Origin: an uncultured Paracoccaceae bacterium
Lineage (GTDB): Bacteria; Pseudomonadota; Alphaproteobacteria; Rhodobacterales; Rhodobacteraceae
Assembly: GCA_947498985.1 (NCBI GenBank)
Contig: CANMMF010000014.1
Location: forward strand, 21,548 to 85,547
Direction of reading: 5' to 3'
Length of the DNA: 64,000 bases
This document shows, piece by piece, positions 8,994-18,380 of this stretch. Position numbers and translations under genes: made by a program. A model generated the notes under the pieces. The model did not search any database. It had not been told where the DNA came from and saw nothing but the letters and a program-made list of their open reading frames with translations. Each line of letters starts with the position of its first letter. Position 1 is the first letter of the stretch.

Positions 8994-11096
8994 ATGTCGG
9001 GACCGTCGATCCGCGACACGTTTTTCGAGGAATGCGAAGAGCTTCTCGAAGCGTTGGTAGAAGGCCTCTCCCAGATGGAGGAGGACGGCCAGAACATGGA
9101 CGTGATCAACGCCGTGTTCCGGTCGGTGCATTCCATCAAGGGCGGCGCGGGCGCGTTTGGCCTCGATCAGCTGGTGGGGTTTGCGCACACGTTCGAAACC
9201 GTGCTCGACAAGGTCCGGGATGGCGAGATCGCCGTGTCGGAGCCGTTGATGTCGCTTTTTCACCGGTCCGGCGACCACCTCTCTGACCTGGTTGCCGCCG
9301 CCCGCGACGGAACCGACACCCAGGCAGAAACCGAAGCGGCATTGACAGCCGAGCTCGAGCAGCATCTTGGGGAGGACGCAGAGGAAGAAGAGTTCAGCTT
9401 TGACGCGCTCACGCTCGATCTCGACGCGGCCCCGCCCCTGGCGGAGCTGCAGTTTGTCATCGCATTCAGCCCGCACCGCGCGCTTTATCAGAACGGGCAC
9501 GAGCCGCTCCTGCTGTTTGACGCCCTGGCCGAGCTGGGCCAGATCGAAGTCACCGCCACGCATGACACGTTGCCGGACTTCGATGCCTTCGATCCGGACG
9601 ACGCGCTGCTGTCCTGGCGCATCACACTTACAACGGCAGAGAGCGAAACAACACTGCACGAAGTCTTTGAATTCGTGGAAGGGCTTTGCGATCTGACCAT
9701 CTCGACCGAAGAGCGCCCGGCAGAGATCATACCATTCGAGCCGATGACCGAGTTGGGGGACTCGGACGGCGACGCATCGGCGGATCACCCGCCCTCCCCT
9801 GACCCCGGCGCTGCTGCGAACGCCGCCCCGGTCTGCAAATCGACCACGTCATCCGCGGCCAAGGACGCGCGCGGCCCCAAGCCGACGCTCCGCGTGGATC
9901 TCGACCGGGTGGATCGGCTGATCAACACGGTTGGCGAATTGATCATCAACCAGGCCATGGTGTCGCAGCGCATCGAAGAGCTGGACATCCCCACCGTCGC
10001 GCATCTGACAAATGAGCTCGAGGCCTATAAGCTGCTCGCCCGCGACATCCAGGAAGGGGTGATGGCGATCCGCGCGCAGCCGGTCAAACCGCTCTTCCAA
10101 CGGATGTCCCGCATCGTCCGCGAAGCGTCCGACGCGACAGAAAAGAAGGCCAAGCTTGTCACGGTCGGCGACGCCACGGAAGTGGACAAGACGGTAATCG
10201 AACGGCTCGCCGATCCTCTGACCCACATGATCCGCAACGCCGTCGATCACGGCCTTGAGCAACCGCAGACGCGGATCGAGGCGGGCAAGGATCCGACCGG
10301 CACCATTCGTCTCTCGGCAGCACATCGATCCGGCAGTGTTTTCATCGAAATCGCCGATGACGGCGCCGGTCTGGATCGGGAGCGTGTGCTGGCCAAAGCC
10401 ATCGAAAAGCAACTGGTCCCCGCGGATGCGGATCTGTCTGAGCCGGAAATCGACAACCTTCTGTTCTTACCGGGCTTTTCGACGGCGGGTCAGGTCTCGA
10501 ACCTGTCCGGGCGCGGCGTCGGAATGGATGTCGTCAAGAACGCGGTGCAGGCCTTGGGTGGACGCGTTTCGATCACCTCGCAGCACGGCAAGGGCACAAC
10601 CTTCACCATCGTTCTGCCCCTGACGCTCGCTGTCATGGACGGGTTTGTGATCTCGGTTGCCGACCAGACCATGGTGATCCCGATTGCCTCGATCCTCGAA
10701 ACCATCCGCCCGCGCACCGCGGATATTCACCCTGTGGGAACCGATTGCGAAGTGGTGAGCGTGCGCGGCTCCTATGTGCCGATCATAGACGTTGCGGAAA
10801 ACCTGAACCTCGCGGACCGGATCACCGACAAGACAACCGGGATCCTGCTGTTGGTGGAAACCGAATTGCAGGGGCTGGTGGCGCTGCGGATCGCTGCCAT
10901 CCACGACCAGAGGCAGGTTGTGATCAAAAGTCTCGAAAGCAATTACGCCGCCATCCCCGGTGTCTCTGCCGCGACCATCCTCGGGGACGGAAAGATCGCC
11001 CTGATCCTCGATCCCGAAGAACTGATCCGCCTGGCGCAAAGCCGCGGTCCGGACCCGGTTAACCAACTTCCCAGAATGGAGCTACGTCATGGCTGA
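8994..11096 (+). CDS. cheA: Chemotaxis histidine kinase CheA
   Basis: 700 residues. The P1 Hpt site SVHSIKGGAGAFG is at about 42-54. An acidic linker follows, then dimerization and HATPase domains (N box HMIRNAVDHGLE, G1 ADDGAGL, G2 GRGVGMDVV), and a C-terminal CheW-like domain. It autophosphorylates when receptors signal and feeds CheY and CheB. The 3' end overlaps cheW by 8 bp, indicating translational coupling. Confidence 0.95.
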   Translation: MSGPSIRDTFFEECEELLEALVEGLSQMEEDGQNMDVINAVFRSVHSIKGGAGAFGLDQLVGFAHTFETVLDKVRDGEIAVSEPLMSLFHRSGDHLSDLVAAARDGTDTQAETEAALTAELEQHLGEDAEEEEFSFDALTLDLDAAPPLAELQFVIAFSPHRALYQNGHEPLLLFDALAELGQIEVTATHDTLPDFDAFDPDDALLSWRITLTTAESETTLHEVFEFVEGLCDLTISTEERPAEIIPFEPMTELGDSDGDASADHPPSPDPGAAANAAPVCKSTTSSAAKDARGPKPTLRVDLDRVDRLINTVGELIINQAMVSQRIEELDIPTVAHLTNELEAYKLLARDIQEGVMAIRAQPVKPLFQRMSRIVREASDATEKKAKLVTVGDATEVDKTVIERLADPLTHMIRNAVDHGLEQPQTRIEAGKDPTGTIRLSAAHRSGSVFIEIADDGAGLDRERVLAKAIEKQLVPADADLSEPEIDNLLFLPGFSTAGQVSNLSGRGVGMDVVKNAVQALGGRVSITSQHGKGTTFTIVLPLTLAVMDGFVISVADQTMVIPIASILETIRPRTADIHPVGTDCEVVSVRGSYVPIIDVAENLNLADRITDKTTGILLLVETELQGLVALRIAAIHDQRQVVIKSLESNYAAIPGVSAATILGDGKIALILDPEELIRLAQSRGPDPVNQLPRMELRHG

Positions 11097-11556
11097 AACA
11101 GCAGAGATCCAGGCCGAATCGCAGTTCGAATTCGTGACCTTCTCGGCCGGCGGGCAGAATTTCTGTCTGGAGATCACCCAGATCCGGGAAATCCGCCGCT
11201 GGACACCGGTCACCGCTCTGCCGCACACGCCGGACGACGTGCTGGGGGTGATGAATCTGCGAGGCGCGGTGATCCCGATCTTCGATCTCGCCGCGCGTTT
11301 CGGGCTTGGAAAAACCGTCGATGACGAACGCAACGTGGTGATCGTGGCCGCGGTGGAGAGCACCACCATCGGCTTGCTGGTCGAATCCGTCTCCGAGATT
11401 CTCTCGGTGGATACCAGCAAGATCCAAGAGACGCCGGATATCAAATCGGAGGCAACGCGCCACAGCATTCTGGGGGTCATCCCTGTCGAAGAGACCATGG
11501 TGCGCGTCGTCAATCTCGACGCGGTCCTGAACGCCATGCAGAGCGTGCCCGCATGA
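11089..11556 (+). CDS. cheW: Chemotaxis coupling protein CheW
   Basis: 155 residues of a single CheW domain: FVTFSAGGQNFCLEITQIREI at the start and GVMNLRGAVIPIFDL in the middle are the classic motifs. It links receptors to CheA. The start overlaps cheA; the stop overlaps cheR by ATGA. Confidence 0.94.
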   Translation: MAETAEIQAESQFEFVTFSAGGQNFCLEITQIREIRRWTPVTALPHTPDDVLGVMNLRGAVIPIFDLAARFGLGKTVDDERNVVIVAAVESTTIGLLVESVSEILSVDTSKIQETPDIKSEATRHSILGVIPVEETMVRVVNLDAVLNAMQSVPA

Positions 11557-12422
11557 CAGCAAATTTCGACCGGCTGACGCGGACCGGGGTCACCCATATC
11601 AACTTCAGCGACGCTGACTTTCAGGCGCTCGCGGCGATGGCAAGGCGCGACATTGGTCTCAATCTGACCGAAAACAAGAAACCCTTGATTTATTCGCGCT
11701 TGGCGCCGCGCCTGAAAGCGCGCGCCGTTCAGAGTTTCACGGACTACCTCACCTTGCTGGACAGCAAGGGCGAACATGAAGAACGCCGCGCCATGATTTC
11801 GGCTCTGACGACCAACGTCACAAGTTTCTTCCGCGAACATCACCATTTCGAGACACTGCGTACCGAATGCCTCCCCGACGTGGTTGAGCGGGTCAAAAAC
11901 GGTGGCCGGTTGCGGCTGTGGTCGGCGGGCTGCTCCTCCGGGCAGGAGGCCTATTGCCTGGCCATGACCCTGCTTGAATTCTGGCCGGGCGCACCAAGCG
12001 GCGACGCCCGGATACTGGCCACGGATATCGACCCGAAGATTATCACATCGGCGAAATCGGGCGTTTACAAGTGCTCGGAACTGGACAGCCTCACCGAAAA
12101 GCAGCGCTTCGGTTTTTTTCGCAAGACGCCGGATGCGCCTGACTGCCTTGAGGTAACACCTGCCATACGCGACCTTGTGTCCTTCGCGGAACTCAATCTC
12201 ATGTCAGACTGGCCGTTCAAAGGACCGTTCGACGCGATCTTCTGCCGCAATGTCGCGATCTATTTCGACACAGAAACACAACAGGTTCTCTGGGATCGGT
12301 TTTGCGATTTCCTGGCACCCGGCGGCTTTTTGTTCATTGGACACTCCGAACGCATCACCGGACCGGCCGAATCGCGATTGCAAGTCGCCGGCACCACCTG
12401 TTTTCGCAAGCGGGCAGACTGA
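11553..12422 (+). CDS. cheR: Chemoreceptor glutamate methyltransferase CheR
   Basis: 289 residues. N-terminal all-helical CheR domain, then a SAM-binding fold with LRLWSAGCSSGQEAYCLAM (motif I) and FDAIFCRNVAIYFD. It methylates Glu residues on chemoreceptors for adaptation, opposite to CheB. Confidence 0.94.
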   Translation: MTANFDRLTRTGVTHINFSDADFQALAAMARRDIGLNLTENKKPLIYSRLAPRLKARAVQSFTDYLTLLDSKGEHEERRAMISALTTNVTSFFREHHHFETLRTECLPDVVERVKNGGRLRLWSAGCSSGQEAYCLAMTLLEFWPGAPSGDARILATDIDPKIITSAKSGVYKCSELDSLTEKQRFGFFRKTPDAPDCLEVTPAIRDLVSFAELNLMSDWPFKGPFDAIFCRNVAIYFDTETQQVLWDRFCDFLAPGGFLFIGHSERITGPAESRLQVAGTTCFRKRAD

Positions 12423-12451
12423 CCCATCACTTCATCAAAAGGACCGTGCAT

Positions 12452-12838
12452 ATGGGAATCAAGGACTCTCTCCGGGTCATGGTCGTCGACGATATGGCGA
12501 CCAGCCGGGGGCTGATCACACAAGCGCTCGACGAGATCGGGATCAAGAACTACGTCACTGAAAACGACGGACAAAACGCCTTGGGACGTCTCGGCTCGAC
12601 ACCCGTGCATCTTGTGTTGTCCGATTACAACATGCCGGGCCTTGACGGGTTGGGACTGCTCAAGGCGGTGCGCAGCCATCAGGCGACGAAAAAACTTGGT
12701 TTCATCCTCGTGACAGGTCGCCCGACACCCGAAATTGTCAGCGAAGCCAAGAAACTTGGCCTGAACAACATGATCAAGAAACCGTTTACCGCAGCGTCCA
12801 TGAAACAGTGTATCGAAAGCGTTGTCGGGCGGCTATGA
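12452..12838 (+). CDS. Second CheY-like response regulator
   Basis: 128 residues. Receiver domain with MVVDDMATSR, LVLSDYNMPGLDG and MIKKPFT. The start MGIKDSL is selected because the longer frame upstream lies inside cheR. Its stop overlaps the next gene by ATGA. A second CheY is common in alphaproteobacteria and may act as phosphate sink or alternate motor ligand. Confidence 0.9.
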   Translation: MGIKDSLRVMVVDDMATSRGLITQALDEIGIKNYVTENDGQNALGRLGSTPVHLVLSDYNMPGLDGLGLLKAVRSHQATKKLGFILVTGRPTPEIVSEAKKLGLNNMIKKPFTAASMKQCIESVVGRL

Positions 12839-13182
12839 GCGGATCCGCCCGGTTTTCCGACGCCATCCAACGCGGCGCCACCGAACTGCACGGGTTGACG
12901 GAGCGGTTGGAGCGGGTCGAAAGACAGCTTGAAGTCCTTTACCATAAGTCCGGCCACCAGCTGGTTCCCGAAGAAATCAGCGCCTTGCAGGAAATCGACC
13001 TTGTCGTGCAGTCCATCGCGGCATTGGCAGCCTATCTCGATAACCTGTCAAACGGTGTGTCCCTCCAACGCGAGGCCGCGATTGAAGAGGCGATACAGAC
13101 CATCCCGCTCCGAGATCTGGCGGCGCGGCTCCGCGGTGAGCCGGCAAGCTCTGCCGGTCAGGGTACAACGGAATTATTCTGA
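12835..13182 (+). CDS. Small helical protein of the chemotaxis operon, function unknown
   Basis: 115 residues, strongly helical, with a likely coiled coil in LTERLERVERQLEVLYHK. It occupies the position where other clusters have cheZ/cheX-type or accessory genes, but I see no CheZ or CheX motif. Translationally coupled to the upstream CheY-like gene by ATGA. A partner of that receiver is an inference. Confidence 0.7.
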   Translation: MSGSARFSDAIQRGATELHGLTERLERVERQLEVLYHKSGHQLVPEEISALQEIDLVVQSIAALAAYLDNLSNGVSLQREAAIEEAIQTIPLRDLAARLRGEPASSAGQGTTELF

Positions 13183-13239
13183 GCCGCCATCGCAACGAGA
13201 CCCTCGGCAATCGCGCAGGCCGCGACCCGGAGAAGACAC

Positions 13240-14265
13240 ATGACAGTCGTGAAAACCATCGTCGCCCTGAAAGACCCGTCGCAGCGCAAACACCTCGCCG
13301 CGACCATCGACGGGCTTGGAAATTACCGTGTCGTCGCCTGCACCTCGGATCTCATGTCGACCTATGCCGAGGTTGAAACGAACCTGCCGAAAGTGGTTCT
13401 GCTTGACGAGACGTTCTCGCGCGCGCCCGAATTCGAGGTGATGCGCGCGATGTTCGACGCGTACGACGTGCGCTGGCTGATCGTCAATCAACCGCGCGAA
13501 CCGGAGCGGCGCAAATCTGCGCGCCGCATAGCCGCTGCCGATCTGTTCGCGGTTCCCGCCACCATCGAGGCGGATCAGTTGCAAGCCTTGCTCAGGAGCC
13601 TGACGCGATCCGCGCGCAGGCCGCCATCAGGCCAGGCCGCCGCCACGCCCGTCAACCACGCTCGCAAAGCCCAAGGTCTGGTGTTGATCGGGGCCAGCAC
13701 CGGCGGGGTCGATGCCTTGGTCACCATCCTCAGACAGTTTCCAGCAGACTGTCCGCCAACCGTCATCATCCAGCATACAAGCTCCGGGTTCGGCAAAAGC
13801 CTTGCATCCTTGCTGGATCGAAATTGCGCCGCCAAAGTCACGCTTGCCCAGGACGACGTCGAATTGCGCACCGGCTCGGTCATCATCGGCGCCGGAACCT
13901 CAACGCACCTGCGGTTTTCCTCATTTTCGCCGCTGCAGGTCGCGCCTTCATCAGCGCCGGCGCAAAACGGACACCGTCCATCCGTTGACGTGTTGTTTCA
14001 ATCCGCCATTGCCGCGGCTTCGCGAAGCGTGGCCATCGTCCTCACCGGCATGGGAACGGATGGCGCCAAGGGCATGCAGGCATTGCGGCAGGCCGGCGCA
14101 TTCTGCATCGCGCAGGACGAAAACAGCTCGGTGGTTTACGGCATGCCCAGAGCGGCCGTGGACCTGGGCGCGGTAGACGCCGTTCTGCCTCTGGATCGAA
14201 TCGCCGAAGCCGCGCTCGACGCCGCGCGAACCAGACCGCGGTCGGGCCGGGAGTTGCGCGCATGA
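13240..14265 (+). CDS. cheB: Protein-glutamate methylesterase CheB with degenerate receiver
   Basis: 341 residues. The C-terminal methylesterase has the catalytic Ser in IGASTGGVDAL, His in IIQHTSSGF and Asp in LTGMGTDGAKG. The N-terminal receiver-like domain keeps an Asp in VVLLDETF, but the usual acidic pair near the N-terminus is replaced (TIVALKDPS). Phosphorylation control may therefore be weakened or lost. Overlaps cheD by ATGA. Confidence 0.9.
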   Translation: MTVVKTIVALKDPSQRKHLAATIDGLGNYRVVACTSDLMSTYAEVETNLPKVVLLDETFSRAPEFEVMRAMFDAYDVRWLIVNQPREPERRKSARRIAAADLFAVPATIEADQLQALLRSLTRSARRPPSGQAAATPVNHARKAQGLVLIGASTGGVDALVTILRQFPADCPPTVIIQHTSSGFGKSLASLLDRNCAAKVTLAQDDVELRTGSVIIGAGTSTHLRFSSFSPLQVAPSSAPAQNGHRPSVDVLFQSAIAAASRSVAIVLTGMGTDGAKGMQALRQAGAFCIAQDENSSVVYGMPRAAVDLGAVDAVLPLDRIAEAALDAARTRPRSGRELRA

Positions 14266-14798
14266 CCAGCCAGCCGGAGCGTTTCGTTCACGTCATACAA
14301 GGGGAGTATGCCGTGTCCGGAAAGGAGGCCGACGTCCTGACGACGGTGCTTGGGTCTTGTGTTGCGGTATGCCTTCTTGATCCGGTCAGAAAGCTTGGCG
14401 GCATGAACCATTTTCTGCTGCCCACCGCTTCGTCGAGCGATGGCAAGACGTCGCGCTTTGGGGTGCACGCGATGGAAGAGCTCATCAACGAGCTCTTGAA
14501 ACGAGGGGCGGAACGCAGCCGCCTGCGCGCCAAGGTGTTCGGGGGTGCCAGCATGGTCGGCAATCTGCGCGATATCGGCGCGGAAAACGCCGCGTTCGCA
14601 CGCCGGTTCCTGAAGGACGAGGGCATTCCCTGCCTGGCTGAAAGTCTCGGCGGGCGGTCCGCGCGGCGCATCCGGTTCTGGCCAGTCTCCGGTCGCGTGC
14701 GGCAAATGACGGTCGAAACGCTGGACGTGCGCGACCTCATGCCATCGCCAGTCGCCCCGGGCAACGACCATGCAGAGACATCGATCACGTTGTTCTGA
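14262..14798 (+). CDS. cheD: Chemoreceptor glutamine deamidase CheD
   Basis: 178 residues. The catalytic Cys lies in TVLGSCVAVCLLD and His in GGMNHFLLP, with the conserved KVFGGASM and RRIRFWPVSGRV segments. It deamidates Gln residues on chemoreceptors. Last gene of the operon. Confidence 0.93.
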   Translation: MTSQPERFVHVIQGEYAVSGKEADVLTTVLGSCVAVCLLDPVRKLGGMNHFLLPTASSSDGKTSRFGVHAMEELINELLKRGAERSRLRAKVFGGASMVGNLRDIGAENAAFARRFLKDEGIPCLAESLGGRSARRIRFWPVSGRVRQMTVETLDVRDLMPSPVAPGNDHAETSITLF

Positions 14799-14894
14799 CC
14801 GCGCGCCAGATCACATATCCGGTTCGGAGTGGCAGCGGCCCATGGGCGTTGCGCGCGACTCGTGCTAGCGCGAAGGTCAGCACAGGAGTTTTCA

Positions 14895-17027
14895 TTGCAC
14901 ATCCCGACCGTGCCTTTTTCGCAAGACCTCGTGTTGATCGGCGGAGGTCACACGCACGCGCTTGTCCTGCGCAAATGGGGGATGGCCCCCCTGCCCGGCG
15001 TGCGGCTGACCTTGATCAACCCCGGTCCGACCGCGCCCTATTCCGGGATGCTGCCCGGCCACCTTGCGGGCCATTACAGCCGCGACGCGCTTGACATCGA
15101 CCTCGTCAAGCTCGCGCGGTTTGCAAACGCGCGGCTGGTGCTTGGGGCCGCAGAAGGTCTGGATCTCGCGCGCCGCCACATCATTGTGCCCGGCCGGCCG
15201 CCGATAGGCTTCGACATCGCGTCGCTCGACATCGGGATCACAAGCGCCATGCCGGATCTCCCCGGCTTCGCCGAAAATGCGACACCGGCCAAGCCGCTCG
15301 GGCCTTTTGCGGCGCGGTGGCACTCTTTCTTGCAGCGCTCCGGCACCGCGGCGGTTGCGGTCATCGGCGGAGGTGTCGCAGGAGTCGAGATTGCACTGGC
15401 GCTGAGCCACGCCTTGAAAGATTCAGACCGCTGCGGGACGGTCACCTTGATCGAAAAAGGGCACCTTCTCAGCAGTTTACGCGCGACGCCCCGCAACCGG
15501 TTGCGCGATGCTCTGCACAAAAACGGCGTGAACATCCTCGAAGGCGCCGACATTGCCCGGATTGACGAGGCAGGTATCACGCTTGCGGACGGGGGACATA
15601 TTCCCGCAGATTTCATCACAGGTGCGGCGGGCGCGCGCCCGCAGGCTTGGCTCGCGGGCACCGGCCTTGCACAACATGATGGCTTTGTCGTGGTCAACGA
15701 CAAGTTGCAAAGCTCCGACAACGCCGTTTTTGCCGCCGGCGACTGTGCGCATATGGCTCATGCGCCCCGACCGAAAGCCGGGGTCTTCGCCGTAAGGCAA
15801 GCTCCGGTTCTTCTGGAAAATCTGAAAGCCGCGCTCATTGGACAAGGCGGGTTTCGCAGTTACCGCCCGCAGAAAGACTATCTGAAGCTGATTTCCCTCG
15901 GCGCGCGTTCCGCGCTCGCCGACCGGTTCGGTCTCTGTGTCAGCGGCAAAGGTCTGTGGCGCCTCAAGGACCGAATCGACCGGAAATTCATGCTCCAGTT
16001 CAAGGACTTGCCGCGCACCCCTTCCCCCGATCTGCCGTGGCCCCGCGCCCGAGGCCTGACCGATGCGCTCGGCCCGAAACCGCTTTGCGGTGGCTGCGGC
16101 TCAAAGATCGGTCGCCCTGCTCTGATGAACGCGCTTGGACAGAAAAGCGGCGCGGGCGATGACGCCGGAATACTGCAAACCGGCTCTGCGACCCAGGTGA
16201 TCAGCACCGATCATCTGCGCGCCATGGTAGCAGACCCGGTCACCATGGTTCGGCTGACCGCAATCCACGCGTTGGGCGACATCTGGGCGATGGGCGCCTC
16301 GGCACAGGCCGCCACGCTGTCGGTGATCCTGCCGCATCAGGCCGAAGCGCTTGCGGAACGCGGCTTGTCGGAAATCGCGCAAGCCGCGCGAGACGAAATG
16401 GCCAGACATGGCGTCGAGATCGTCGGCGGCCACAGCACTTTCGGCGCAGAGATGACGCTCGGCTTCACGGTCACAGGGCTCTGCGAGGCCGCGCCCATCG
16501 CGCTGGACGGCGCCGCCCCCGGTCAAAGCCTGATCCTGACCAAACCGGTTGGATCCGGCGTGATCATGGCAGCCGAAATGACCGGCGACGCCAAAGGCAT
16601 CTGGGTCGAAGCCGCCCTGAACCACATGCTGCACCCGCAAGCCGGCGCCGCCAAGCATCTGCGCACCGCCACCGCCATGACGGATGTCACCGGGTTCGGG
16701 CTTGCCGGTCACCTGCTGAACATCTGCGCCGCCTCCGGCGTGGGCGCCGAAATTTCGCTTACCGAAGTTCCGGTCATGGACGGCGCCATGACGCTTGCAG
16801 GTCAGGGCATACGATCCTCGCTGTACAAGCAGAACCGCGGTCTTCTGCCGGCAGCTCCCGAAGGCCCGATGGTCGATCTGCTGGTTGATCCACAGACCTG
16901 CGGCGGTCTGCTGGCCGCCGTGCCCGGAGACGGCCAGCCGGAGCTTCAGGCCTTGAGACAAAGCGGTTATCCAGCTGTGATCATTGGCAAAACCACGACC
17001 CGCGCCGCTCAGATGGATATCGTCTGA
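14895..17027 (+). CDS. selD: FAD oxidoreductase-selenide water dikinase fusion (SelD)
   Basis: 710 residues from a TTG start preceded by AGGAG at 14884-14888. The N-terminal ~370 residues are an NADH-dehydrogenase-like FAD/NAD oxidoreductase (LVLIGGGHTHA; second GxGxxG in VIGGGVAGVE; VFAAGDCAHM). The C-terminal ~340 are SelD with the active-site LCGGCGSKIG (Cys and Lys conserved) and downstream AIR-synthase-like repeats. SelD makes selenophosphate from selenide and ATP. This fusion is a known arrangement in proteobacteria; the flavin domain may supply reduced selenium. Its last 19 bp overlap the convergent selU. Confidence 0.9.
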   Translation: MHIPTVPFSQDLVLIGGGHTHALVLRKWGMAPLPGVRLTLINPGPTAPYSGMLPGHLAGHYSRDALDIDLVKLARFANARLVLGAAEGLDLARRHIIVPGRPPIGFDIASLDIGITSAMPDLPGFAENATPAKPLGPFAARWHSFLQRSGTAAVAVIGGGVAGVEIALALSHALKDSDRCGTVTLIEKGHLLSSLRATPRNRLRDALHKNGVNILEGADIARIDEAGITLADGGHIPADFITGAAGARPQAWLAGTGLAQHDGFVVVNDKLQSSDNAVFAAGDCAHMAHAPRPKAGVFAVRQAPVLLENLKAALIGQGGFRSYRPQKDYLKLISLGARSALADRFGLCVSGKGLWRLKDRIDRKFMLQFKDLPRTPSPDLPWPRARGLTDALGPKPLCGGCGSKIGRPALMNALGQKSGAGDDAGILQTGSATQVISTDHLRAMVADPVTMVRLTAIHALGDIWAMGASAQAATLSVILPHQAEALAERGLSEIAQAARDEMARHGVEIVGGHSTFGAEMTLGFTVTGLCEAAPIALDGAAPGQSLILTKPVGSGVIMAAEMTGDAKGIWVEAALNHMLHPQAGAAKHLRTATAMTDVTGFGLAGHLLNICAASGVGAEISLTEVPVMDGAMTLAGQGIRSSLYKQNRGLLPAAPEGPMVDLLVDPQTCGGLLAAVPGDGQPELQALRQSGYPAVIIGKTTTRAAQMDIV

Positions 17028-18067
17028 AGCGCCACAGCAATGCGCTCCGCCAACACGTCCAGCGCGGAATCGCTCAGATCTGCAGTTGCAAACCGCTGCA
17101 AAATCTGCGGGTGCGACGATTGCATCGATTTGTCGTAAGCCGGATCGTAATGTTCGGCGGCCAGCGCCTTGCAAAGCTCGACATGGGCGCCCGAAGCGCT
17201 GAGCGCATTCCAGCGATCAACCGTGTCATGCCCGCGAAACGCGCGCAGCGGGGCCAGTTTCTCCTGCAAGGATTTCGGGTCCGAGAGAATGTCGTCATAG
17301 GCGTCGGCGAGGTACCGCGCCCGGGCCTCGATGGGCGCCGTGATCTCGAACCAGGGCGCGGATTTCATCGCCTCCCAAAGCGACGGCGGAAGGTTCAGCG
17401 CGCCGATCTTGCTGCTTTCGGCCTCGACAATCACCGGTCGGGACGGGTCAAGCCGCGCCAGGGACAGGGCCAGCGCCGACTCGAACGCTTTCTGACTGGG
17501 CTGTCCGCCCGGCATGTCGCCCAGAAGCGATCCGCGATGACCCGCCAACCCCTCGAGATCGAGCGTCTGCACGTCAAAACCCGCCAGTTTCCCGAGCAAT
17601 TGCGTCTTGGCCGTACCCGTATAGCCGCCCAATTGCAGCAACCGATGGGGCAAGGGCGTGTCGTAGAGACACTCCGCAACGCGTCGCCTGTAGGTCTTGT
17701 ATCCTCCGGGAATGGTTTCGGCACGCCAACCGATTTCGGACAGGAGCCAGGCGAATGTGCCCGACCTCTGCCCGCCTCGCCAGCAATAGACCAGCGGCCG
17801 CCACGCGCCATCCTTGTCGGCCAACGGTCCTTCGATATGCGCCGCCGCGTTTCGAAAGACCAGCGCCGCTCCCAGTTTGCGCGCGCGAAACGGCGACACC
17901 CGCCTGTAGATCGTCCCAACCCGGGCGCGCTCCGCGTTGTCGAGCACAGGCAGATTGATGGCGCCGGGGATGTGATCTTCGGCAAATTCGGCCGGGCTGC
18001 GCACGTCGATGACCGTGTCGAACCCGTTGTCCATGAAGCTCTTGAATGTCGGATACATGTGATGCAT
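17009..18067 (-). CDS. selU: tRNA 2-selenouridine synthase (SelU/MnmH)
   Basis: 352 residues. N-terminal rhodanese domain with the active-site loop VYCWRGGQRSG, then a P-loop-like LGGYTGTAKTQLL. It uses selenophosphate to convert wobble 2-thiouridine to 2-selenouridine in tRNA. Convergent partner of selD. No Sec-insertion genes are visible here, so tRNA selenation may be the local use of selenium. Confidence 0.9.
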   Translation of the reverse strand: MHHMYPTFKSFMDNGFDTVIDVRSPAEFAEDHIPGAINLPVLDNAERARVGTIYRRVSPFRARKLGAALVFRNAAAHIEGPLADKDGAWRPLVYCWRGGQRSGTFAWLLSEIGWRAETIPGGYKTYRRRVAECLYDTPLPHRLLQLGGYTGTAKTQLLGKLAGFDVQTLDLEGLAGHRGSLLGDMPGGQPSQKAFESALALSLARLDPSRPVIVEAESSKIGALNLPPSLWEAMKSAPWFEITAPIEARARYLADAYDDILSDPKSLQEKLAPLRAFRGHDTVDRWNALSASGAHVELCKALAAEHYDPAYDKSMQSSHPQILQRFATADLSDSALDVLAERIAVALQTISI

Positions 18068-18214
18068 GCCAGCGGCTTACCGGGTCTGGGCCCCCAAGAA
18101 AAGCTGCGCGCGCCTTCTCATGGCATCGCCGGTGAAAAACCTCCCTTCCCCCTCTGGACACGGCCCATTTGCTCGGCTAGACCGCGCGCACCCGAAAGGC
18201 CCAGCCTTTCCCGT

Positions 18215-18289
18215 GCCCGGGTAGCTCAGGGGTAGAGCAGTGGATTGAAAATCCTCGTGTCGGTGGTTCGATTCCGCCCCCGGGCACCA
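18215..18289 (+). tRNA. tRNA-Phe (GAA)
   Basis: 75 nt with CCA encoded. The acceptor pairs GCCCGGG / CCCGGGC, D arm GCTC/GAGC, anticodon loop TTGAAAA (GAA) and T loop TTCGATT are visible. One T-T mismatch is seen in the anticodon stem. Its 3' part serves as attachment site of the island that follows. Confidence 0.93.
18244..18289 (+). repeat. attL: tRNA-Phe 3' segment
   Basis: The 46-bp segment from the anticodon loop to CCA recurs at 62315-62360 with a single C/A difference. Confidence 0.85.
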
Positions 18290-18336
18290 CTACATCTTAC
18301 AGATCGAATGATATCAATGGCTTAGATGGGCGTTTT

Positions 18337-18371
18337 GTCCCACCGCCGCGTACGGGCGGGAAATGTGGGAC
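18337..18371. promoter_or_regulatory. GTCCCAC/GTGGGAC inverted repeat inside attL
   Basis: GTCCCAC at 18337 and GTGGGAC at 18365, 48 bp past the att core. The same pair with identical 28-bp spacing and identical distance from the core occurs at 62408 and 62436. Candidates are integrase arm-type sites or a terminator for the integrase gene. Confidence 0.5.
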
Positions 18372-18380
18372 AATTTTGCT

